From positions 372,001 to 436,000 of the forward strand of contig NZ_JAEMNW010000001.1 of NCBI RefSeq assembly GCF_016481275.1: 64,000 nt of DNA. Reading direction: 5' to 3'. A program made the position numbers and the translations under genes. Under the pieces are notes generated by a model, which was not told the DNA's origin, made no database searches, and saw only the letters and a program-made list of their open reading frames with translations. Each line of letters opens with the position of its first letter. Position 1 is the first letter of the stretch. Source of the stretch: Antrihabitans auranticaus (GTDB lineage Bacteria; Actinomycetota; Actinomycetes; Mycobacteriales; Mycobacteriaceae). This document shows positions 20,401 to 35,400 of the stretch, one piece after another.

Positions 20401-23400
20401 TCGTGCTTCCACAGCAACTGATTCGAGACAGCCGCGTGCGATACCGATACACCCTTCGGGACACCGGTCGATCCCGACGTGTAGATCGTGTACGCGGTGT
20501 TGCCCGGGTGCAGGGGCCGAACCCGGTCGGCATCGGCGAACGGCGCCGAACTGTAGGCAACTAGATCGAGCCCGGCTACGTCGTCTGCCGTCAACACCAG
20601 TGCGGGGCGCGCAGACTCGAGCACCGTCCTCGTACGCTCTTGCGGATGATCCGGGTCGAGCGGAACGTACGCTCCGCCCGCGGTGACGACCGCGTACATT
20701 GCAACGACGAGCTCGATCGACCGCGGAATGTGCAGGGCAACAGCAGTTTCAGTGCCGACACCTTGCTCGACCAGCCACCGGGCCAACCGGTTCACGCGAC
20801 TCGCGAGCTGGACGTACGTCAGCGTTTCCGACCCGGCAACCAGGGCAACAGCATCCGGCGTCCGGGCAGCTTGGGCGGCAAACAACTCTGGAAGAGATGC
20901 CACCGCAACAGGAACGGCGGTGGCGTTCGCGGCCTGCGCGAGAGCGAGGTCATCGGCGATCGTGATGCCGATATCCCCCACCGGGATCAGCGGATTCGCG
21001 ACCACTTCGTCGAGCACGCGGACCAGTCGTTCGGCGAATACGTCCACGGTCGCCTTATCGAATAGGTCCGTCGCGTACGTGAACGTCGCCTCCAGCGGGC
21101 CGGGTCCGCTCGTCGCGTCGTGAACCACAGTGAGATGCAGATCGAACTTGGCTGTCCGAAGCGGTGATTCGAGCGCCGATACCGTCAGCCCCGGAAGCTC
21201 GAACGCGGTCGGCGCCATGTTCTGGAAGGACAGCGCGACCTGGAACAACGGATGACGGGCGTTGGAACGGGCCGGATCGAGAATCTCGACCAGTCGCTCG
21301 AACGGCAGGTCCGCATGCGCGAAAGCGGCGAGGTCCGCGGACCGGGTTCGATCGATCAATTCGGCAAACGTTGCGCCACGGTCGATTCGCGTGCGCAAGG
21401 CGAGCGTATTGACGAACATGCCGACCATGTCGTCGAGGGCCTCTTCACCGCGACCGGCGATGGGCGCACCGATCACCACATCGTCACTCGCACTCAGCTG
21501 TGCGAGCAGCACTGCAAACGCCGCGTGGAACACCATGAACAGGCTGGCACCGCTGCCTGCCGCAAGACTCTCCAGCTGCGCACGGAGCCGGGCATCGACG
21601 GCGAACCCGATCTCGTCGCCGCGGTAGGTCTGACGCGCGGGCCGCGGCCGGTCCGTTGGATGATCGATGAGATCGGGAATGTCGGCGAGGGCAGCCCGCC
21701 AATACGCGATCTGTTGCGCGATCGGGGATTCCGGCGCCCGCTCGTCGCCCAGCACGGCGCGCTGCCAGAGGCTGTAATCGGCGTATTGCACCGGCAGGTC
21801 GGTCCAGCTGGGCGCATTGCCCTGCGATCGAGCCGAGTACGCAATCATGACGTCGCGCGCCAACGGACCCAGCGACGAACCGTCCGCGGCAATATGATGC
21901 ACGACGACGAGCAGGACGTGTTCGTCGGGCGACACTCGCAGGAGCGCGGCCCGAAGTGGAACTTCCACGGTGACGTCGAAGCCGCGCGCGACGAATGCGG
22001 CTGCGTGTGTGATCGGGTCGTCGACATCCAACGGGATCAATTCTGGAGCGACGGATTCGGCACTCTCGACAACCTGATGCGGCCCCGTCGAGCTGTCGGG
22101 ATAGCGAGTGCGAAGCGATTCGTGGCGAGCAACGACGTCCGTGAGCGCCGTACGCAACGCGTCTGCGTCCAGCTGACCGGTAAGGCGAATTGCCAGCGGC
22201 AGGTTATCGGTCGACGACGTCGGATCGAAGCGGTTGAGGAACCACATTCGAGTCTGTGCGGGCGACAGCGGGATTCGCTCGGGGCGCGGCATAGCCACCA
22301 ACCGCAGGCGATCACTGCGGACCGCCGTGTCCGCGGCGCGTGCCAGCCCGGAAACGGTCGGATCGTCGAAGATCGTTCGCACCCGGAGGTCGACGGCGAG
22401 CGCATCGTTGATCCGGGCAACCACACGAGTAGCCGACAGCGAATTGCCGCCCAGTTCGAAGAAGCTGTCGTCGGCGCCGGCGCGCTCCACGCCGAGGACT
22501 TCGGCGAATACGTCGGCAACCACCGTCTCCGAACGCGTTTCCGGAGCACGGAACTTACCGCGCCGAGCAAACAGCGGAGTCGGCAGTGCGCTCCGATCGA
22601 CCTTGCCCGCAGGCGTCAGCGGAACAGCATCCAGGACGACGACCGTTGCAGGCACGAGACTTCGCGGAAGAGCCTGCGCGGCAGCTCGAAGCACGGCATC
22701 GGTGTCGATCGCAGCGCCGACGGGCACGACGTATCCGATCAACTGCTCGCCGAGCACGGGATCGGTGCGAACAGCCGATAAAGCCGCGGTAACGTCCGGA
22801 TGCCGCGCGAGCGCAGCATCGATCTCACCGAGTTCGACACGCAGGCCGCGCAATTGGACCTGTGCATCCGAACGGCCGAGGTAGGTGATTTCCGCTTCGG
22901 TGGTCCACGCAACGACATCACCGGTCCGGTAGATGCGTTCCCCCGCCCGACCGGAAGGATGCGCCACGAACCGCCCGGCGGACAGCCCCGGCTGTCGGTG
23001 GTAGCCGCGGGCAACACCGGGACCAGCGATGTACAACTCGCCTGGAACGCCGACCGGAACCGGCCGTAGGCGCGAGTCGAGCACGAGCGCATGAACGCCG
23101 TCGAGCGGTACACCGATGGTGACGTCGTCACCTGGCGCGAGCGGACTGCCCATCGTGACGACAATCGTCGTTTCGGTAGGACCGTAACTGTTGAAGAACC
23201 GGCACCGGCCGCCGAAGCGCTCCACCAACTGCGGCGGGCACACGTCGCCGCCGACGACAACCGCCTCCAGGTCGGGCAGATCGGAACCGTCGACAGTTGC
23301 GAGCGCGGCGGGCGCAGTAATGATGTGCGTGATGCGTTGGGCACGAAGCAGTTCGGTCAGTTCATGACCACCGATAACCTCGGGCGGCGCTACGACGAGC

Positions 23401-26400
23401 GTCGCGCCCGCGCTGAATGCCTGGACCATCTCGAACACGGATGCGTCGAAGCTCGCCGACGACAATCGGAGCAACCGGGATACCGGCGACATTCCCAGTT
23501 CCGGCCGTGCGGCTGCGGTGAACGTCGTCAGACCCCGATGGGAGACCGTGACGCCCTTCGGGACACCGGTCGATCCCGACGTGTAGATGACGTAGGCGGG
23601 GTGCCGGACATCGAGGGGCGCCGTGCGGTCCGCGTCCGTGATCGGCGCTGCGGGACCGTCGAGAGGTAGTTCTTCGACGGTCAGCCAGTCGATCGAATCG
23701 GGCAGGGTCACAACCGATGCCGCATCCGTCAGGCCGAGAACGCACGCGGAATCGAGCACCATGTGCGCGATGCGTTCACGTGGATACGACGGATCGACCG
23801 GTACGTACGCGGCGCCTGTCTTCGCAACGGCCCAGACCACTTCGGCTGCAACAGCACTGCGCGGCAGCGCGATCGCCACGAACGACTCCGGACCGGCGCC
23901 CCGCGCAATCAGCAATCGCGCCAGGGCATTCGAGCGCCGGTCCAGCTCCCGATACGTCAGTTCCACCGAACCGGCCACCAATGCAAAGCCGTCCGGCGCA
24001 AGCGCCGCACCGGCGGCGAGGATCTCCGGCAACGTTCGTGGCTGCGCGGCTGGTCCGCCGGTGCGCGAACTCAGGTCGGCGTACTCGTCCTCGTCGAGGA
24101 GGTCGACGTCGCCGACCGCTACCGACGCATCAGCGAGCACCGCCGCGAGTAGGCGTTCGAACCGGACGCTCAGTCGATCGATCGTGCTGGGATCGAACAG
24201 ATCGGTTGCGTAGATCCAGGTTCCGGAAAGTCCTTCGGCCCCTTCGTGGACGGTCAACTGAAGGTCGAACTTTGCCGGCAGCGAATCGACGTCCAGCGCA
24301 GCGATCTCGAGGTCCGGCAGGTCCAGCCTTCCGGCGACCTGATCCTCCAGTGAGAGTGCTACCTGGAAGATCGGCGAATGGGACTGCGACCTCGGCACAT
24401 CGAGCAACTCGAGCAGCCGCTCGAAGGGCAGGTCGGCGTGGTCGTATGCGGCCAGGTCGGTGTCGCGTACCGACGCCAGGAGGGCAGCGAACGATTGACC
24501 CGGTTCGACACGGGTTCGCAGGGCAAGCGTGTTGACGAACATGCCGACCAGGTCGTCGAGCGCCGGCTCGGATCGCCCGGCGATCGGCGTTCCGATCACT
24601 ACGTCGGCACTGGAACTCTGGCGGGCAAGCAACACTGCCAGGGCCGCGTGCAGCACCATGAACAGCGACGCACCGTGCGCTCGACCGAGTTCGGTCAGGC
24701 CGTCGATCACATCGGGGGCGAGCCGGAACGTCGAGGTCGCACCGCGCAACGATGCGACGGGCGGGCGCTGCCGATCCGCTGGCAGGGCAAGCAGTTCCGG
24801 TATACCCCGCAGGTGCTCGCGCCAATAGTCCGCCTGGCGGGCACCCAGGCTCCGTGGATCGGCTGCATCACCCAGCAATTCGTGCTGCCACACACTGAAA
24901 TCCGCATACTGCACGGCGAGTGGCACCCACTGCGGTGCCGCACCCGCCGCTCGAGCCACATAGGCGAGTGCGAGGTCGCGGGCGAGCGGACCGGTCGATG
25001 CGCCGTCACTGCTGATGTGGTGGACGACGAGCGCGAGCACGTACTCGCTGTTCGTGCGAAACAGTGCGCCGCGGACCGGCACTTCTGCAGTCACATCGAA
25101 GCCCGCCAACAGGATCGAAGCGATGCTCGCGCGGAAGTCGTCGACGTCGCGGGGTGAAAGATCCAGTGCAACATCAGCTGTCGGCACGACGACCTGGTGC
25201 GGACCGTCCGCGCTATCGGGATACAGGGTGCGCAGCGTTTCGTGTCTGTCGAGAACGTCGCGGACAGCCGCGGCGAGCGCGTCGGTGTCGAGGTCGCCGG
25301 TCAGGCGCAGTAGCAGCGGGATGTTGTACGCGACCGATTCCGGATCGTATCGATTGAGGATCCACATTCGAGACTGCGCGGCAGACAACGGGATTCGCTC
25401 GGAGCGGGTCCGCGAAGTGAGCGCGGGACGGTTCGACTGTTCCGCAGTGCCCACGCGCGCGGCCAGCGCGGCGACCGTCGGCGCCTCGAAGAGTGCCCGG
25501 ACTGCCAGTGCAACGCCGTGCTCGTCGTTGACGCGGCCGATGACGCGCGTTGCCGAGAGTGAGTTTCCGCCGAGTTCGAAGAAGTCGTCGTTGCGTCCGA
25601 CGGTGTCGAGCCCGAGCACCGCACCGAAGATCTGGGCGAGACGCCGCTCGGGTTCGGATTGGGGGGCAACGTATTCGGCGGCGGCGAAGACCGGGGCCGG
25701 CAGCGCACGCATGTCGACTTTGCCTGCCGGCGTCGTCGGGACGCTGTCGAGCACAACGACGAGCGCGGGTACCACGTTGGCAGGCAACGACTCACCGGCG
25801 TGGCGGCGCAATCGGTCGACGTCGATCGTCCGATCCGGCGCGGGCACGACGTAGCTGACCAGCGTGGTATCACCAGCACTGTTATGTGCGACCGTCAACG
25901 CGAACGACACGCTGGCATGTCGCGCCAGGACGGCGTCGATCTCGCCGAGTTCGATTCGCAATCCGCGCAATTGCACCTGCGCGTCGGAGCGGCCGTGGTA
26001 GTTCAGCGAACCGGCTAGGTTCCAGGCGACGAGATCGCCCGTTCGGTAGAGCCGTTCGCCCGGCCCGGCGAAGGGGTTGGCAACGAACCGCTCCGCAGTC
26101 AGACCTGGACGAGTGTGGTAGCCGCGTGCCAGACCTGTTGTGGAGACGTACAACTCGCCGACCACGCCGACCGGAACGAGGCGCATTCGCGCATCGAGCA
26201 CGAGCGCATGAACACCGTCGAGCGGGCGACCGATGGTGACGTCGTCACCTGGCGCGAGCGGACTGCCCATCGTGACGACAATCGTCGTTTCGGTAGGACC
26301 GTAACTGTTGAAGAACCGGCACCGGCCGCCGAAGCGCTCCACCAACTGCGGCGGGCACACGTCGCCGCCGACGACGACCGCCTGCAGGTCGGGCAGATCG

Positions 26401-29400
26401 GAACCGTCGACAGTTGCGAGCGCGGCGGGCGCAGTAATGATGTGCGTGATGCGTTGGGCACGAAGCAGTTCGGTCAGTTCATGACCACCGATAACCTCGG
26501 GCGGCGCTACGACGAGCGTCGCGCCCGCGCTGAATGCCTGGACCATCTCGAACACAGATGCGTCGAAGCTCGCCGACGACAATCGCAACATTCGCGAGTC
26601 ACGGCGCGTGCCCAGTTCGGGCCGCGCGGCAGCCGTGTAGATCGCGAGGCCGGCGTGCGTGACGGTGACACCCTTCGGGACGCCCGTCGACCCGGACGTG
26701 TAGATCACGTAGGCGGGATGCCGGACGTCGAGGCTCGCAGTGTCGATCGGTGCAGAATCGCGTCTCTGCTCACTCTCGCCGGTCAACCACTCCACCGAAT
26801 CCGGCAGTCCGGCAACGGTACTCACATCGGTCAGCCCGAGGATGCACCCGGAGTCGGTGAGCATGTGCCGGATTCGCTCCTGCGGATAGCCTGGATCGAT
26901 CGGCACGAAGGCCGCGCCGGTCTTGGCGACCGCCCACACGGCGACGAGTACTGCGGCCGAACGCGGGAATGCGACCGCCACGAAGGTCTCGGGACGGGCG
27001 CCGAGTTCGATCAGCCTGCGGGCCAGCTGATTCGATCGGGTGTCGAGCTCCGCGTACGTCAGCTGCGTGGAGCCGTCGACCACGGCGACGCCGCCCCGCG
27101 AAGCTTCGACACCACCGCCAAGTATCTGCGGCAAGGTCTGCGGCCGGGACGCAGGCGGACCGACACGGCGCGCGAGGTCCGTGGTCTCCCCCGCGTCGAG
27201 AATCTCGATGTCGCCGACGACACTCGACGGATCCGCTACCGCAGTTCGCAGCACCGCCGAGAACCGTCGGGCGATCGTCTCGACAGTCGCGCGATCGAAA
27301 AGGTCGGTCGCGAACGTCAACTGTGCGCGCGCGGACTCGTCGCGACCGGGAGCGGTGACGGCCAGTGCCAGATCGAATTTGGCGGTCGTGGCGGCGAGGT
27401 CCAGCGGCTGCACGACGAGCCCTGGCAACTCGACCGACGGCACCGGTTCGTCGACGGAGAACGCAACCTGGAACAGCGGATGATGTGCGGTCGAACGCGC
27501 CGGCTTGACGATCTCGACCAGCCGCTCGAACGGCACGTCAGCGTTCGCGTACGCCGCGAGGTCGACATCGCGTACTTCTTGGAGTGCATCGGTGAAGGAC
27601 GAGCCCGGCGCAATCTGCGTGCGGAGCACGAGCGTGTTCACGAACATGCCGACCACGTCGTCCAACTCGCGTTTACCGCGCCCAGCCACCGGAGTGCCGA
27701 CCGTGATGTCGCTGCTGCCGCTCAGGCGCGCGAGTAGGACGGCAAACGCCGTGTGCAACACCATGAAAGGGGTGGATCTGGCCGAATTCGCAAGCGCGCG
27801 TACGGAGTCGTACGTCGCCGCATCGATCTCGAATTCGACCACGTCACCACGCTGCGACGCGACGGGCGGATACGCGCGGTCGGTAGGAACTGCCAGTCGT
27901 TGCGGCAGTTCGGTCAGTGCGCGAGTCCAGTATTCGACCTGCCGACCTGCCACCGAGGACGGATCGTCTTCGGCGCCCAGCGCATCGAGCTTCCACAGGG
28001 CGTAGTCCGCGTACTGGATCGGGAGCGGCGTCCATTGCGGCGCGGCTCCCGAAGTTCTGGCGAGGTAGGCGAGCACGATGTCACGAGTCAGCGGCTGCAT
28101 GGACACGCCGTCCGCGGCGATGTGGTGGACGACGACCACCAGTACCCGCTCGGCGGGTGCGAGTTCGAGCAGCGCCAACCGCAGCGGGACCTGCGTCGTG
28201 ACATCGAAACCGGTCGCGACCAGTTCGAAGACGTTGCCGGCGACCGCGTCCCGGTCGACGACCCGACGCTCGAGGGCAGGCTGCCACGAGGCCTGGATTG
28301 CTTGGACCGGTCCGTCGGGTGTGCTCGGGTACAGGGTCCGCAGGACCTCATGGCGGGCAACGACATCCGCAATCGCGGCGGTCAGTAGCTCGGGGCTCAG
28401 TTCGCCTGTCAACCGAAGCGCAGCAGCGATGTTGTAGGCGCCGGACGCCGGATCGAAGCGGTTGATCAACCACATCCGCAGCTGAGCAGGCGACAGTGGC
28501 AGTACCGCGGGTCGCGGTCCAGCGATCAGCGGTGGCAGTCGCCGGTCGGCTCCGACCGCCAGTGCCGCAAGTCCCCGGACGGTCGGTGCGTCGAAAAGAT
28601 CCCGCACTCCGAGATCACTGCCCAGCTCGGCATTGATGCGCGCGACGACACGCATCGCGGTCAGCGAGTTTCCGCCGAGTTCGAAATAGCTCTCGGTGAC
28701 GCCGATTTCGCGCAACTCGAGCAGTTCGCAGAACACTGCGGCGATGGCGTGCTCGCTCGGCGAATCCGGCGCGATCCGCGTTGCAGGCTCGTAGTCAGGC
28801 TCCGGCAATGCTTTTCGGTCGAGCTTGCCCGTCGCGCCCACCGGCATCTCGTCGAGAACCACGAACGAACTCGGCACCATGTACTGCGGCAGGCGCGCCG
28901 CCGCATGATCTGCCAACCCGGCCACATCAACGGCGCCCGTGAGATATGCGACCAGGCGTCCAGGGGGAAGAACGACCACCGCGGAACCGCTGACACCATC
29001 GGCGTCGCGGAGCACGGCTTCGATTTCGCTCAGCTCGATGCGCTGCCCGGCCAACTTGACCTGGAAGTCCGTGCGGCCCAGGTACTCGAGTTCACCGGCG
29101 GGCGACCAGCGCACGAGGTCGCCGGTCCGATAGAGCCGTCGACCCGGCGCGAACGGGTTGGCGACGAAGCGCTCCGCCGTGAGGTCGGGCCGGCCGACAT
29201 ACCCGCGGGCAAGTTGGGCACCTGCGAGGTAGAGCTCGCCCGCCACTGCGACCGGCACCGGCGCCATGCCCGCGTCGAGGACGTAAACCTGCGTGTTCCA
29301 CACCGGTGCACCGATAGGAACCGGTCCGTCCGCTGTGGAATCCGTCGGGTGAAAGGTGACGTCGACCGCCGCTTCGGTCGGTCCGTACAGGTTGTGCAGC

Positions 29401-32400
29401 GGCGCATCGAACAACTCGTGCGCGCGATCGACCGTGGCGCGCGGGAGCGCTTCGCCACTGGCGAAGATGCGCCGCACCGAGCGAAGATCGCCGGGATCGG
29501 TGTGCTCCAGGAAAACGTCGAGCATCGACGGCACGAAGTGCAGCGTTGTGACGGCGTGCTCGCGTACTGCGCGGGCGAGATACTGCGGATCGCGGTGCCC
29601 GTCGTGTTCGGCGATCACGACCCTGGAACCGGCAAGCAACGGCCAGAACAACTCCCACACGGAAACGTCGAACGTTGCGGGTGTCTTCTGCAGGACGACG
29701 TCGGTGCTGTCGATCGGGTAGGCGTCCTGCATCCACAGCAACCGGTTGACGATGGCGCCGTGCGACACCGCCACACCCTTTGGGCGGCCCGTCGAGCCCG
29801 ACGTGTAGATGACATAGGCGGCGTTGCCCGGCCTCGGGCGCACAGGCGTTCCGTTGCCGGACGCGATGTTTTCGACGTGCACGCATGCGACCCCGCCCGG
29901 CAGCGCGACCGCATCTGCAGCCGTCGACAGGACGAGAACCGGTGCGGCGCTGTCGAGCACGTACTCGATCCGAGCCGCTGGATGCGCGGGGTCGATCGGC
30001 ACGTATGCACCACCGGCACGAACGACCGCATGGATCGCAACGAGGAAGTCGATACTGCGGCGCATCGCGACGGCGACGTGCAAGTCGGGTCCGACGCCTC
30101 GATCGGCGAGGTAGGCAGCCAAAGACTTGGCACGTGAGGTGAATTCACGGTACGAGAGTGTCTGCGCGCCGAAAGTCACTGCGGGAGTATCCGCGAACGC
30201 TCCCGCGGCGTCATCGAGCAGCTCCACCAGCGAAACGGCCGGAACGTCGTGATCGGTAGCGTTCCACCGCCGCAGGATCAGATCCTGCTCGCCCTCGGAC
30301 ATGACGTCGATTGCCGCGACGGGAGCGTCCGGCCGGCTCGTCATCGCGTCGAGGATCCGTGCAAGGCGTTCGGCTAGCGTTCTGATCTCTTTGGCGGCAA
30401 GCAGAGTCGGCGCGTACTCCAGATGAAGCCGCAACTGCGGCTCGAGGGTGGCGATCAGCGCGACCGGATAGTGCGTCGCGTCGGCGACGTCGATTCCCGA
30501 GACCCGCATGCCGGCGAAGTCGGTGTCAGCGGTCAGGCCCGCGCGATCGATCGGATAGGACTCGAAAACGGTCAGCGTGTCGAAGGTGGCGCCGGCGCCG
30601 ACCGTCGACTGAATATCCGCCAAGCCGACGTGGTGACCGCCCAGCACCCGTACTTGGTCGGCTTGCGCTCGGGCGAGGAGGTCTGCGACGCTTTCGCCGG
30701 CGCGGATTCGCAGCCGCACCGGAACCGTGTTGATGAACAGGCCGAGAGTCTCTGCTGCGCCGGGCAATTCGTGCGGTCGCCCCGAAACAGTGGAACCGAA
30801 CACGACATCGTCACGAGACAGCAGTCGGGACAACAGGATTCCCCACGCGGCCGAGACGACGGTGTTCGGCGTGACTCCGGTCAGCCGGGCAAGCTCGGTC
30901 ACCGCGCCGGATTGCTTTGCCGAGAGCGGAACCTCGATCTCGGCAGGCACATGCCGACCGCTCGGATCAGCGTGCGGCACCAACAAAGTCGGCGACTCGA
31001 CGCCGTCGAGGACACGCCTCCACTCATCGAGTGCCCGGCCGCGATCTTGTTTCGCCAACCACGCGAGGTAATCGCGATACTGCGGCGCCGGTCCGGGAAT
31101 CTCGGCGTCCGCGGTATAGAGCACCAGCAGGTCCTTGACGAACAACGGCATCGACCAGCCGTCGAACAGGATGTGGTGATTCGTGACGACAAGAGTCGCG
31201 GTTCCCGCGTTGTGGACCAGAACGAAGCGAATCAGCGGTGGCGCGGCCATGTCGAAACGGCGGCTCCGTTCCGCGGCGGCGACGTGCTCGGCCGGCATGT
31301 CCTCGACTACCCGGAAGGGCACGTCGACCGACCGCGGAATCACCTGGGCAGCAACGCCGTCCGCGTCGTATACGAACGAAGCCCGCAACGGCGCATGCCG
31401 TGCGAGCAACCGCCGCGCAGTTCGCTGCATCCGCTCCGCGTCGACAGATCCACCGAGTTGCAGCACGATCTGCCCGACGTACAGGTCGACGTCGTCGGCT
31501 GCAAACGTGGCGTGGAAGAGCAATCCCGATTGCAGTGGTGCAAGCGACCACACGTCGTCGAGGTGGCCGTACTCGTTCTCCATGCGGTCGATCCGCGCCT
31601 GCCCGACTTCGATGAGCGACACGTCCGACGGCGTCAGCCCACCGGCGTCGGGACGCTGCACGTGTAACGCTAGGCCACGCAGTGCGTCCTGCCACAACGC
31701 TGCCAATCGAGCGACGTCAGCATGCGCGAGCACACCCGTCGGGAAACCGAAAGTAGCCGTGAGCTTTCCGTCGCTGCCGACCGCGGCGTTGATATCGAGC
31801 GAGAGCCCCACCCGCAGATCGGCCCCGCTGTAGGTATTGAGATCGACCTCGGTGATGGGCAGCCAGTCCCCGTCGGGCGAATCGGCTGCCGGTGTTGTCA
31901 GGCGGCCAAGGTAGTTGAAACCGATGTGCGGTTCGGGCAGTCCCGCGAGACTCCCCCGCTGCCGCAGCAAGCCGTAACCGGTGCCGTTGCCGGGAACAGC
32001 GCGCAACTGCTCCTTGATTGCCTTTACCGCGATCGCTGCGGCGGCTCCGCCGGAAAGTGCCTCGGCCACATCGATACTCGCAAGGTCGGTTCGCACCGGG
32101 AAGGCCGCGGTGAACCAGCCGACCGTCCGGGAGACGTCCGCGCCGGCGATCAGCTCCTCGTCACGACCGTGGGCCTCGAGCGACAGCAGCAACGAGCGCT
32201 CACCCCGCCAGGCAGCAATCGCAAGTGCCAGTGCGGCGACGAGACCGTCGTTCGCACTGCCCCTGTAGACCTCGGGCAGAGTGATCAGGACGGCGTCGGT
32301 GACATCAGCCGGCACCTCGACCGCGACTCGCTCGACTGTCGAGCCCAGATCGGTGGCAGCCAGCGGACGTGAACCCAGCTGCGCGACAGCCCCGTCGACG

Positions 32401-35400
32401 ATGCCGGTCCAGGCCTCGAGTTCCCCATCGAGGTCGGCCTCGGCGAGCGCATGCGTCCAGCGCCGGTAGGACGTTTCGACGGGAGCGAGCGCCACCCTGG
32501 CGCCGGACCGCAGTTGCGTATACGCAACTGCCAAGTCCGGGAGGATAATTCGCCAGGAGACACCGTCGACGACAAGGTGATGAGCAACTACGAGGATCTC
32601 AGCGCGCGCGTCTGGGTATTCGAGCACCGTCAGGGTGAGCATTACCCCGGCGCGGGAATCCAGCCGGTCGACCGCCAGTCGAATCTGCTCGTCGCGGAAC
32701 TCCGCGCGATCGCGGCCGACACCTGCGGCAGCGTGCAGAACACGGGCATCGGCAGAACCAACCGGACCGACCACGAGTTCACCGTCACCGAGCACGGCGC
32801 GCAGAGCATCGTGCCGATCGAGCACCGCTGCTACGGCCCCGACCAGGGTCGCAAGATCGAGATCCCCTGGCGCGGCGAGAACTACAGCTTGATAGAAGCG
32901 GTCGATATCGGAAGGCCGCCCAGCCCGTTCGAGAACGGCTGTCGCGATCGGCGGCAACGGCAGAGCGCCGACCCCGCCACCGGGCAACTCGCTGAGCCGC
33001 ATCTGTTGTGCGGCTTGGGCAGTCTCTGCAACCATGGCGATCGCCGCAACTGTCTTGCGCTCGAACACATCTCGCGGCGTAAAGACGACGCCGTCGGCTC
33101 TGGCGCGCGAGACGAGTTGAATCGCGATGATGCTGTCGCCGCCCAGCGTGAAGAACGAGTCGTCGATGCCGACTCGATCGAGGCCGAGCACCCCAGCAAC
33201 AGCATCGGCGATAATCTGTTCGATCGGGGTCGAGGGCGCGCGGTACGTCGCTGCAGCGGAACCGAAGTCGGGTTCGGGCAAGGCTCGCCGATCGACCTTG
33301 CCGGCGGGCGTGAGCGGTACACGGTCGAGCTCGACAACGAGTGCGGGCACCATGTGCGGCGGAAGATACTGTCCGGCAAACGAAAGCAATGCTGTGCTGT
33401 CGACGACGACTGCCGCTGCTGCTGCTGCAGGCTTCCGTCGCACGTATGCGACGAGCCGATCGTCGACGGCAACGGTCAGTGCGAAGTCGACGGCCTCATG
33501 ACGCGCGAGGACGGCGTCGATCTCACCGAGTTCGATTCGCATCCCGCGGATCTGAACCTGGAAGTCGCTGCGCCCCTGAAATTCCAGGCCGGTCAAACCG
33601 CGCCGCCACCGAACGATGTCGCCGGTGCGGTACAGCCGTGCGCCGGGAACGAACGGGTCGGCAACGAACCGCGCCGATGTCAGTTCCGCGCGCCCGTGAT
33701 ACCCCCGCGCCAGGCCAGGACCGCCGAGGTACAACTCCCCCGGCATGCCCGGCGGCACCGGGCGCAGCCAGCGGTCGAGGACAGCGATCCGCGCACCCTG
33801 AATCGGGCGCCCGATCGGGATGTCCTGCGGATCGGTCAGCGCGTCGGAAACGGTGATGACGATCGTCGACTCGGTGGGTCCGTAGCTGTTGACGAAGCGG
33901 CACGTCGGCCCGAACCGATCGACGAGGTCGGGTGGGCAGATGTCTCCGCCGACGACAACGGCTTCCAGCTCGACAAGCTGCGTCGCATCGACCGTACCGA
34001 GAATCGCGGGGGCCGAAACAATATGCGTGACATGAGAATCGCGGAGCAGTGCAGTCAGATCCGAACCACCCGCAACATCGGGCGACGCGATCACCATCGT
34101 TGCGCCGGCCGAGAATGCGACGATCATCTCGAAGATCGACGCGTCGAAGCTCGACGACGAAAACCGCAGCACCCGTGACGATGTCGTCACCGCCAGCTCG
34201 GCACGCGCGTCTGCGGCGAACGCGGAAAGTCCGCGGTGTGTGACGACGACGCCCTTCGGCAGACCCGTCGACCCCGACGTGTAGATCACGTAGGCGGCAT
34301 CGTCGGCGCCGACCTGCGCCCGCACAGGCACACTCGAGGACGCCCACTCCCCCGGCGTCGACCAGTCGACGGAGTCCGGCAGCAGCGCAGTGTGATTGCT
34401 GTCGGTGAGCCCGATGACGACACCGGAATCGGCGACCATGTGGCGGATGCGCTCCGCCGGATAGCTCGGGTCGATCGGCACGAACGCGGCGCCCGATTTG
34501 ATGACACCCCACACTGCAACGACCGAATCGATGCCGCGTTCGAACGAGACTGCGACGAACGAACCACGTCGCACACCACGCTGAGCCAGATACGCCGCCA
34601 ACGCATTCGAGCGGGCGTCCAGTTCGCGGTAGCTCAGTGTGGAATCGCCACAGACGAGCGCAACCGCTTCCGAAGCTGCGGAAACCCCCGCAGCGAAAAG
34701 GTCGGCAAGCACGGAAGGTCGCAGTGCCGGCGGACCCGACACCGGCGCGACGGCAGCGCGTTCGGTTGCCGTGAGCACGTCGAATTCGAAGACCCGACTG
34801 TCCGGATCCGCCTCGACGAACTGCGTGAGAAGCCTGACAAAACGGTCGAAATGATCTGCCAACTCGACGGCGGGATACAACGTCGGATTGGCTTCGAAAT
34901 CGATCCGGGAATTGCCGTCGACGCTCGGATAGATATTGACCGATATGTCCTCGACGGGGCCGGTCGACAAAACGTTGAATTGGCCGGCAACGGCACCGAG
35001 AGTGACGTCGGACGGGAAATTCATGATGTTGATGGCGGGTCCGTAGAACGCACGCGTAGCACCGGTGGCACCGCTGTCGCGACGCACATCTTCACTGCGA
35101 TAGCGCTGATGCCGCAGGGCACCTGTCAGTTCCAATTGAACGGCGGAAACCACGTCGCGAATTGTCGAGGCCGGACCGATGCGAACGCGAAGCGGGACGA
35201 CATTGGAAACCATTCCGCCCGACCGCCGCAGAACCGCGTTGGTTCGCCCCGATACGGGCAGGCTGAGAACAATGTCTTCCGCACCGGTCATGTGCGAAAG
35301 AAACGACGCGAGTGCTGCGACTACGACCGGTGTACCCAGCGTGTCCAAGCGCTCCGCAGCGGCCGCTAGAGCGGCATTCAGTTCAGTGGCGAGCAGGCCG

